Position numbers and translations under genes: made by a program. Positions 5,548-11,408 of a stretch of 11,408 nucleotides of DNA are shown piece after piece. The notes under the pieces were generated by a model. The model saw only the letters and a program-made list of their open reading frames with translations, had not been told where the DNA came from and searched no databases. The first letter of the stretch is position 1. Each line of letters begins with the position of its first letter. The DNA comes from Desulfobacterales bacterium (GTDB taxonomy: Bacteria > Desulfobacterota > Desulfobacteria > Desulfobacterales > C00003060): NCBI GenBank assembly GCA_030668505.1, contig DAOUTV010000033.1, positions 1-11,408 on the forward strand. Direction: 5' to 3'.

Positions 5548-5682
5548 GGTGGCTTTGCTGAAAGATGAGCATCAAAGGTTTCACCGTATTCTGCTATTTT
5601 GCTATAAGAGCTTTGGGACTAAAACTAGGTATTACGGCTCACAATACCGCCAAAATTTTCTGAAAGCCCTTAGTATTGATGG

Positions 5683-5805
5683 TCTCGTAAAAAGTCGAAA
5701 AACACCTCTTTCTGTCATTCCGGCGAAAGCCGGAATCCAGTCTATTCAGATAGTTAAAAAGGCTCTGGACTCCGGTTTTCACCGGAGTGACGACTTTTTA
5801 CGAGA
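5683..5805 (+). repeat. MITE-like element with 15-bp terminal inverted repeats
   Basis: TCTCGTAAAAAGTCG (5683-5697) is perfectly complementary to 5791-5805, and weaker similarity continues several bases outward. Two perfect 8-bp hairpins lie inside: ATTCCGGC-GAAA-GCCGGAAT (5717-5736) and ACTCCGGT-TTTC-ACCGGAGT (5769-5788). AGTATT occurs on both sides (5672-5677 and 5811-5816), possibly a target duplication. It encodes no transposase and so would be mobilised in trans. The stretch from 5548 to 5682 holds no gene or signal I can support. Confidence 0.75.
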
Positions 5806-5870
5806 TTATCAGTATTAAGTGACATGGCCTTTTTTCGCATACTCTATCCACCAAGAAGGAGCACTCAGTC

Positions 5871-6161
5871 ATGGACTCTGATCACGACGCGATAATACAA
5901 AAATTGCTCTACTATAAAGAACAGATTAATGAGATGCATAATGAAGTAACGGAGTATCTATCAGACAGGGCAAATCATCTGCACCCCTTCCCTGAGGACT
6001 TGATTAACGAGATCCGAAGCTTTGAGACGGAAGCACATAAAGTTCTCAACTCTGAGGTTCAGTTACGGCTGGACAGTCTCTTGTATTCATTACTCGTGCA
6101 TGAACGAATCTGGAATCAATTGTTTGAAGATGATGCCATTGGAGACCGTAAGAGGAATTAA
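5871..6161 (+). CDS. Small helical hypothetical protein, 96 aa
   Basis: I do not recognise this protein. It is acidic and almost wholly helical by composition. Heptad-like spacing at 8-32 (I-I-Q-K-L-L-Y-Y-K-E-Q-I) and Leu/Val-rich segments at 43-83 suggest a small helical bundle or coiled coil. There is no signal peptide, membrane helix or cysteine. The start is supported by GAAGGAG about 9 nt upstream. Its stop codon overlaps the stop of the convergent enolase-like gene within a TTAA tetranucleotide (6158-6161), so the two genes end back to back with no terminator between them. The MITE-like element ends about 65 nt upstream and may carry or disrupt its promoter. Confidence 0.66.
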   Translation: MDSDHDAIIQKLLYYKEQINEMHNEVTEYLSDRANHLHPFPEDLINEIRSFETEAHKVLNSEVQLRLDSLLYSLLVHERIWNQLFEDDAIGDRKRN

Positions 6162-9100
6162 TTGTTTGAATCAAGATGTTCTGAAAACCAAAATATGGGA
6201 TCAAGGGGAACAGTTTCAGCATCTTCCCCATACACAGGAAGAATACTGCGCAACATCTTGTGAGTCTTAAATCCTCGGCTATTTACTCTATTTGAGACCA
6301 CCTGAAATACGACAACTAATTCTCTAAAAGTTAATTCTTCTTCGAAAGTCTTCCAAACCTCTATAGCTTCATCGGCCAAATATATCCTATGCTTAACTCT
6401 GGCCAAAGATTCACTGGATAATGTGCGATGTTTAATCAGAGCATTCTTACTCTCTTCATCTAGACCCTCCATATCCATAATTCCCTCTGCTACCTTCCGG
6501 TTATGTGTTCTAATCAGATCAAATAGATTAGTTCCTCCATAGCTCGCAATTGTTCTTGCCATCGTATTAGTCATCAATTCCCTCACTGGCTGCCAGAGCT
6601 CTTTTCCTTGCATGTGTGCAGCCAGCCTAGCTAAGGCTAATGACTTGGAAAGAATCGCATTCATGCCTAACTGCCCCTTGACCATCATAATCTGTTCCTT
6701 TTGCCCCTTGGTAGCATCAGGAGAGATCTTACCTCGCTGCACAGCAACCTCAAGCTCCAGTTTAAGTAGTTGTGTGTCTATCTCAAATATGCCCTTTAGA
6801 TCAGAAAGCCTCTTGCCCACAAAGGCCTTGGCCAAGACCTTATTGGCATAGTCTTGCGCGTTAAGACACCCCCGCCCCGCTTCATAGGCTATTATGTTGT
6901 TTCCTATGGTAATCTTTCCTTCTCTGGGATAACGGAGGGCCCTGCGGTGGAGTTCGCTTAACTTAGGATCATTGAATTCGGCTATCTTTTCCGCTACTCC
7001 TTTTTTGAAGCGATAGGTGTCATCGCCCTTAACATAAACAAAAATTTGGTCTATTTCTTCTTTTGAATTAATTCCTATCTCCCTAAGCATATAGGGTTCA
7101 ATTACACTATCCACCAAGTGTATTGCCTCAGTGGTGCCTGCGGAAGTTCCTAAGGGAGTAGCACCGGTAAAGGTCCAGAAATCCTCAAACCTTTTACTGC
7201 CTGGTATGCCAAAAGATATTTCAATCGAAAGCGTAGGAATACCAGCATTGGTAGGCACCTCAGTGGCAGTTACCCTAGTAATGCTTAATTCCTTAAGCAG
7301 TCCATCTACCTTTTGTTCCACATCCTTAATCTTATCTCCGGATAAATCTTCTTTTGATCTCTTTTTGGCCTGTTCTTCCGCCTTCTTAATCGTCTTGCCC
7401 ATCATTCCTAGAACAGCGTCGTACTTAACTAATCGTTCAGTGTTGGCACCGCCACCACATTTCATGCCCATCGCATCTGCCCCCAAAGCAAGATGGGCCT
7501 CCATCGTCTCATTAGGCGATTTAGAACGATGGGAGATGATCAATTCTAACCCTTTAGCGTAGGCAACAAGCATTGCCAATACGGTTTCGGTTAACGTTCC
7601 AATCTGATTCGCCTTGGTCAAGAGCACATTAATGATTCCTTTCTTCCCGGACCTTTCACGAATCAGATCACATTTATCTTCTATAATAGCATCATTTGTA
7701 GTAACATTATCATCCCCCACAACGAATAGATGTGTATCGCCAAAGTCATCCATTAGAAGTGCCCAACCTTGGTCGTCTTGCTCGGAAAACCCATCTTCAA
7801 TAGAGATAATGGGTAAGTCATTTTCAACAATCGCCTTCCTAAATATTGCACTAATATCTTCTTTGTCTAATATTACTTCTCGGTCAGTAAATCTCCATGC
7901 AAAATATTCACCCACAGCATCTTGTTGACCTGAAGTTTCTCGGAATTTTTTCTCCAATTCGGCCATGGCCCCATCCAAACCAATGGCCACCTCATCGCCT
8001 GGTAAGTATCCACACTCCATAATCGCCTGCTTCATCATTCTCCAGAGTCTCTGAACTGGCAGCTCCCCTGCCTCCGGCCTAATATAAGGAGCAAGTCCTC
8101 CTTCCAGTCCTATGCCCATAACACGGCAGCCTTCAGCATTTTCAATAATCCTTTGCAGACGAGTCTGTAGCTTTACGGTCATCTCTTGGAATTCTTTATA
8201 GTCGGTATACTTCAAAGGAATGAACATTGATTCCTGAAGGCTAACATTTGATTCAGGATACTGGGCCTCAGTATGGGCCCCGCCCATGCCGGAATTCCTG
8301 AACTGCCACGGTGCACGCAATCGGGTTGCTGTGCCATCCGGATTGTCAAATACAACCTCATGGCTCCTAGTTGTAAGCATTCTGGCCCTTACCTTAGCCA
8401 TCCTGTTAAACCAAGACTCCTCTTCAGCAAGCCTACGTTCAATGTTTTGCTCGTATTCATGGGCCAGTGTTTCTTCTTCTTCAAACTTTCTTAGTTTGCC
8501 GGGATCAGCCAGAAGTCGGTCTAAACTAGTAATCGTGGCATTGGAAAGAGCTAATTTACCAACAAGAATCAAAAACCAAACCAACAATGCCGATCTTGAA
8601 CTCATCAGATCAGGGACGTAGGCACCTAAAGCAATACCAAAAATCAATAAAGAGCTGAGCATAAGATATCTTTTTGCCCAAAGGCCACTCTCTCTCGGGC
8701 CGGCCGCTTCTACTCGTAAATTCTCCGGAGCGTCTGGACGAAAATCTGCCATGAAAAAGGTCAACACTTTAGCAAGTCCTCTAAATAAAGGGTTCTTGCC
8801 TCTGCAGACTTCTTCTAAAGGTAAAGAGGTCTTTCTTACGCCATCAAACTTCCCCCAGGGAATCGAAAACATCTCAAATTCCCAACGGAGTCTCTTCATG
8901 CCCCTCTGGTTCAATTTGTCTTGAGGAGTCAAATAGTCGTGTTGTTTTAGTATTTCCATAATCCGGCTGTCTCTCCGGGGATCCTTGACGTCGCCTTTTT
9001 CTTGCACTAAGCTCCTGACGTGACTGACTACCTGTTCAGGGGGTTTCAGTTTTCGTATCTGAGTTTCTACGAAGTTTTTGTTGATTACCTTGATGTTTAA

Positions 9101-9394
9101 GGCGTTCAATGCCACAGCCTCAAGGTAGTGACCTCTTTCGTGGTGATAGATCCCCAAATGCCAGCTTAAGTATGCAGTGATTAGTTCCACCACAAAAAGC
9201 AACCATATGTTGGAAAAACTTATAGAAAATAACGGTATGAATCCTAAAGGATGGAGTATTCCACCAATAATGTATTTGTCTATATAATATGGAAAAAGGA
9301 AGGCTGCATGTACGGACATAAACATATGGATGCCCAAGACATGCTGCTTGGTCAGGAAGGAACCATTTTCTTTGTTCGGCGCCATCATCTTCAT
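6158..9394 (-). CDS. Membrane-anchored, circularly permuted enolase-like protein
   Basis: This 1078-residue protein is more than twice the length of enolase (about 430). Enolase interconverts 2-phosphoglycerate and PEP. Residues 1-300 are a membrane domain: hydrophobic segments near 18-38, 44-61 and 62-84, then H85-E-R-G-H89, and two more near 241-262 and 268-288 ending in N285...L-D292, an M50-like layout. A charged coiled coil spans about 300-340. The enolase barrel follows: G-G-A-H374, L-Q-E388, E431-G-G-L-A-P, L-D474, I-E533-D, V-G-D561-D, K594-A-N-Q-I-G-T-L-T-E, H622-R-S, K645. Only then comes the enolase N-terminal capping domain: G-I-P-T-L-S-I-E-I (718-726), the loop G-T-S751-A-G-T-T-E-A, and L-G-M-N-A-I-L-S-K-S-L-A-L-A (909-922). 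The order is thus permuted, with catalytic and metal residues kept. A helical tail of about 140 residues is unassigned. The ATG lacks a clear Shine-Dalgarno sequence. It lies 100 nt after the PPDK-like gene. Confidence 0.88.
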   Translation of the reverse strand: MKMMAPNKENGSFLTKQHVLGIHMFMSVHAAFLFPYYIDKYIIGGILHPLGFIPLFSISFSNIWLLFVVELITAYLSWHLGIYHHERGHYLEAVALNALNIKVINKNFVETQIRKLKPPEQVVSHVRSLVQEKGDVKDPRRDSRIMEILKQHDYLTPQDKLNQRGMKRLRWEFEMFSIPWGKFDGVRKTSLPLEEVCRGKNPLFRGLAKVLTFFMADFRPDAPENLRVEAAGPRESGLWAKRYLMLSSLLIFGIALGAYVPDLMSSRSALLVWFLILVGKLALSNATITSLDRLLADPGKLRKFEEEETLAHEYEQNIERRLAEEESWFNRMAKVRARMLTTRSHEVVFDNPDGTATRLRAPWQFRNSGMGGAHTEAQYPESNVSLQESMFIPLKYTDYKEFQEMTVKLQTRLQRIIENAEGCRVMGIGLEGGLAPYIRPEAGELPVQRLWRMMKQAIMECGYLPGDEVAIGLDGAMAELEKKFRETSGQQDAVGEYFAWRFTDREVILDKEDISAIFRKAIVENDLPIISIEDGFSEQDDQGWALLMDDFGDTHLFVVGDDNVTTNDAIIEDKCDLIRERSGKKGIINVLLTKANQIGTLTETVLAMLVAYAKGLELIISHRSKSPNETMEAHLALGADAMGMKCGGGANTERLVKYDAVLGMMGKTIKKAEEQAKKRSKEDLSGDKIKDVEQKVDGLLKELSITRVTATEVPTNAGIPTLSIEISFGIPGSKRFEDFWTFTGATPLGTSAGTTEAIHLVDSVIEPYMLREIGINSKEEIDQIFVYVKGDDTYRFKKGVAEKIAEFNDPKLSELHRRALRYPREGKITIGNNIIAYEAGRGCLNAQDYANKVLAKAFVGKRLSDLKGIFEIDTQLLKLELEVAVQRGKISPDATKGQKEQIMMVKGQLGMNAILSKSLALARLAAHMQGKELWQPVRELMTNTMARTIASYGGTNLFDLIRTHNRKVAEGIMDMEGLDEESKNALIKHRTLSSESLARVKHRIYLADEAIEVWKTFEEELTFRELVVVFQVVSNRVNSRGFKTHKMLRSILPVYGEDAETVPLDPIFWFSEHLDSNN

Positions 9395-9420
9395 AAGTGA
9401 GGATAAGTAATCAGGGAACT

Positions 9421-9446
9421 TAGACCCATTTTTGAGATGGGTTCTA
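9421..9446 (-). other. Hairpin in the gap between the PPDK-like and enolase-like genes
   Basis: ACCCAT and ATGGGT (9424-9429 and 9437-9442) pair around a 7-nt loop, and TAG/CTA extends the stem with one bulged base. On the minus strand no T-run follows, so it is a poor terminator for this transcript; it could affect processing or coupling. Its significance is uncertain because the same stretch is open in the enolase reading frame. Confidence 0.28.
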
Positions 9447-9494
9447 ATAGTTTTTCTCTTCTGTTTATTGCTCCACCTGCCTTTGAACCGTTCA

Positions 9495-11408
9495 TCATAG
9501 CGATATCCCGATTAATGGATCAATTTCCTCATCAATATCCGGTAGGCGGCTCTTTTCCGGTAAACCTGATACATCCGGTTCTGTATGACTGACTGCATCC
9601 GGTAAAACAAATTTTACAGGCCCCTGATAAATCTTGCCCGTTGTTCCATCGATAGTCAGTTTGTCACTCTCCCTGAAAATATGACCTCCCAGCCTAACTA
9701 GAGCTCTCCCAAGATCTATTTCCATTTTATCTACCATTGTCACATAGGGTCTTCCTAAACTACGACACCAAGCAGCATAATGCTGAGCAGTTCCCCCATG
9801 AGCAGTTAACACTCCAATTTCTCGCGAATAACGGTCTTGGACTTCTCTGCCCGGAGTATATTCCAAAACTAAGATGGCATTTTGTCCATTCTCAGTATGT
9901 TCTAAAGCCTTTTCTACACTGAGAGCAACACCTCCGGTAATCGCCCCTCCTGAAATACCCGTTCCTTTACAGAGCGGCTTCTCTGTTGAGTCAACCACAG
10001 GTAATCCCATGGTTTTTTCACTTAGAAGTTTTCTCGCCTGGTCATTGGTTAAAATCCCTTCCTCCACCATATCCAAAAGTGCACGTTTGGCTGCTTTAGG
10101 ATTGAGACGAGCAGATCTTGCTTGAAGGAAAGAAATTTTATTCTGCTGACTGGTCAGTTCTATTTCAGTAGGTCCAAACTCTTCTTCTAAAGCTCGACGT
10201 ACTTTTTTCAAATGCGCCTCATCTTTTTTAGGTAGAACGTGTTGAGCCTCAATAGTTCTTTTACGTGAAACTATATCTTCCCCTTGCCGTCCAAAAAGAA
10301 CTTCTGCCTCTAAATTAGAGCTGCCGTTTCGGGTATCTCTTGTGTGCACAACAGCGGCATATGAATTATCTAGATTACCAAACACCATATCTTGAATAAT
10401 CACGCATAACAACCAATCCGATGGCACACCATGTAAGGCGCAGGTGAATCCAACACTGGATTTTATTGAATGAAATATTATTTTATCGGTAATATTTTCA
10501 ATTTGCCGCCAGGGATCATCCGGAATTCGAATCCCCTCATCTAATGCCATGTTCTTATAATAAGCCAACAAATGCTCTAATTCTTCTATACTGGCATTTT
10601 GTGGGATAACCACATAATCAATAGGGTACATAGTATCAACCATCATGTCATAATAGCTTCGTATAAATCTCACATAACATTCCAGGGCAAATTTGGGATC
10701 ATATCTTTTTCCTAATGCCCGGATAACTTTTGCGTTCATTCCAGCATTAGTTACCGTTGGAAATGCTCCCGGCAATGAAACTGGAAAGCTTGAACGGAGA
10801 GACAAGATCAAAGGATTCTCTGAATCACCTATTTTTTTGCCTGTATTTTTCTCTAAGGAATGTAATTGGCGGTTTATTGCAATCTTCAAATAATCAGGCA
10901 AAAAACGCTTGTTTCTATCAGCAACAACAACGAATCCATGTGGCACAGGAAGGCCCAAGTTAGTCATAGTCGACAAACCATGGGCCTTAGTTCCTATTGA
11001 TTGTTCCCCATAAGCTTTACAATCTTCTAGGGCTATAGCTCTGCCAGTCATACTTGGCTTAGGCAAATTAGCTACAGTAGCCACATCTTTCTGCAGCACG
11101 GGATCTAACCTAAAGCCCACGACGAATTCAGAATCTTCAGCTAAGTTCTTAAAAAAACCCTCAACTCTGACAAAAGATCTTTCTCCATATTGTCTTATAG
11201 CGGTAGCCCTTAACAAATCTTGCACAAATGCAAGGGATTCAGTACTATCCTTCACACTCTCTTTGCGCTCCTTACCGACTGTGGTTTCAACTCTCCATTT
11301 GTATTCTTTTTCTAAGTCCTGAATTATCTCGGCTATAAGTAATCTTATCTGATGAATAAACCCGTAAGCTCTCGCGCAATCACATGGACTAAATACCGAC
11401 TTTAGAGA
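9495..11408 (-). CDS. PPDK-like protein lacking the PEP-binding barrel (5' end outside window)
   Basis: Pyruvate phosphate dikinase moves phosphate from ATP through a histidine to pyruvate, giving PEP. Numbering is from a GTG at 11255. The ATP-grasp domain spans about 80-382: G-T-K90-A-H-G-L then L-G-L-P-V-P-H-G-F, L-S-L-R154-S, D-M-V-F-G-N-L-D (289-296), G-E-D-I-V, E364-I-E366 and L-Q-A-R380. The PPDK helical linker follows (P-K-A-A-K-R-A-L-L-D-M-V-E-E-G-I-L-T). The phosphohistidine domain (about 425-545) has G-G-T-A-Q-H492, where H492 is the phosphocarrier; the usual T-S-H is replaced by A-Q-H. The protein then ends I-D-G-T-T-G-K-I-Y-Q-G plus an acidic tail, so the roughly 360-residue PEP/pyruvate barrel is absent. 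Upstream of the GTG the frame stays open for 51 codons to the edge with protein-like content, so I treat the gene as 5'-partial. Residues before 80 are unassigned. Confidence 0.85.
   Translation of the reverse strand, partial: SLKSVFSPCDCARAYGFIHQIRLLIAEIIQDLEKEYKWRVETTVGKERKESVKDSTESLAFVQDLLRATAIRQYGERSFVRVEGFFKNLAEDSEFVVGFRLDPVLQKDVATVANLPKPSMTGRAIALEDCKAYGEQSIGTKAHGLSTMTNLGLPVPHGFVVVADRNKRFLPDYLKIAINRQLHSLEKNTGKKIGDSENPLILSLRSSFPVSLPGAFPTVTNAGMNAKVIRALGKRYDPKFALECYVRFIRSYYDMMVDTMYPIDYVVIPQNASIEELEHLLAYYKNMALDEGIRIPDDPWRQIENITDKIIFHSIKSSVGFTCALHGVPSDWLLCVIIQDMVFGNLDNSYAAVVHTRDTRNGSSNLEAEVLFGRQGEDIVSRKRTIEAQHVLPKKDEAHLKKVRRALEEEFGPTEIELTSQQNKISFLQARSARLNPKAAKRALLDMVEEGILTNDQARKLLSEKTMGLPVVDSTEKPLCKGTGISGGAITGGVALSVEKALEHTENGQNAILVLEYTPGREVQDRYSREIGVLTAHGGTAQHYAAWCRSLGRPYVTMVDKMEIDLGRALVRLGGHIFRESDKLTIDGTTGKIYQGPVKFVLPDAVSHTEPDVSGLPEKSRLPDIDEEIDPLIGISL

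Noticed and set aside
5516..5818. Plus-strand ORF of 100 codons after the riboswitch gene
   Set aside because: The second half is a translation of the MITE-like element, the start lies inside the riboswitch-controlled ORF in another frame, and no ribosome binding site is present.
1..11408. CRISPR arrays, tRNA or rRNA genes
   Set aside because: I saw no regularly spaced direct repeats of CRISPR type, no cloverleaf with a T-loop motif and no rRNA-like sequence on either strand.

Overview
The window looks like a bacterial chromosome segment, most likely from an environmental Gram-negative such as a member of the Desulfobacterota or a neighbouring group. This rests on a cyclic-di-GMP-I riboswitch, Shine-Dalgarno-led genes, an HU-type protein, a lysine-rich histone-like protein and two hairpin-rich repeat elements. 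The taxon is an inference; no rRNA or tRNA gene is present.

Left part (1-5000). A small unidentified ORF (27-305) runs into a GGGACGTCC-type repeat. Next is a small exported protein made of 22-residue tandem repeats (458-844) ending in a weak terminator-like hairpin. On the minus strand a two-gene unit follows: a histone-H1-like protein with a C-terminal winged-helix-like segment (2662-2165), then, 9 bases on, a SprT-like zinc metalloprotease with a DUF2786 segment (2155-1013). A decayed copy of the 3' end of the histone-like gene lies beyond the protease (902-937). A 237-bp inverted-repeat element (2742-2978) separates this unit from an HU/IHF-family gene (3315-3037), which has a readable sigma70-type promoter and a palindrome next to it. 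A minus-strand gene (4830-3520) encodes a zinc ribbon, one membrane helix, a TPR-like segment and a retropepsin-like aspartyl protease.

Middle (5000-6160). A sigma28 (FliA)-like promoter is followed by a GEMM/c-di-GMP-I riboswitch, an intrinsic terminator and a 77-residue polar ORF (5314-5547). This arrangement ties the small protein to the motile/sessile decision. A 123-bp MITE-like element with perfect 15-bp terminal inverted repeats follows, then a 96-residue helical protein (5871-6161).

Right part (6158-11408), minus strand. Two large genes form the most unusual unit. The upstream one, open to the window edge, is a pyruvate phosphate dikinase relative that keeps the ATP-grasp and phosphohistidine domains but stops where the PEP/pyruvate-binding barrel should begin. 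The downstream one (1078 aa) has an N-terminal membrane domain carrying HExxH, followed by a circularly permuted enolase: the catalytic barrel comes first and the enolase N-terminal capping domain comes after it, with every catalytic residue I could align retained. Both families handle phosphoenolpyruvate, so the pair may be a membrane-tethered PEP-linked phosphotransfer or sensing module. The 100-nt gap between them is open in the enolase frame, so a split or frameshifted single giant protein is also possible.
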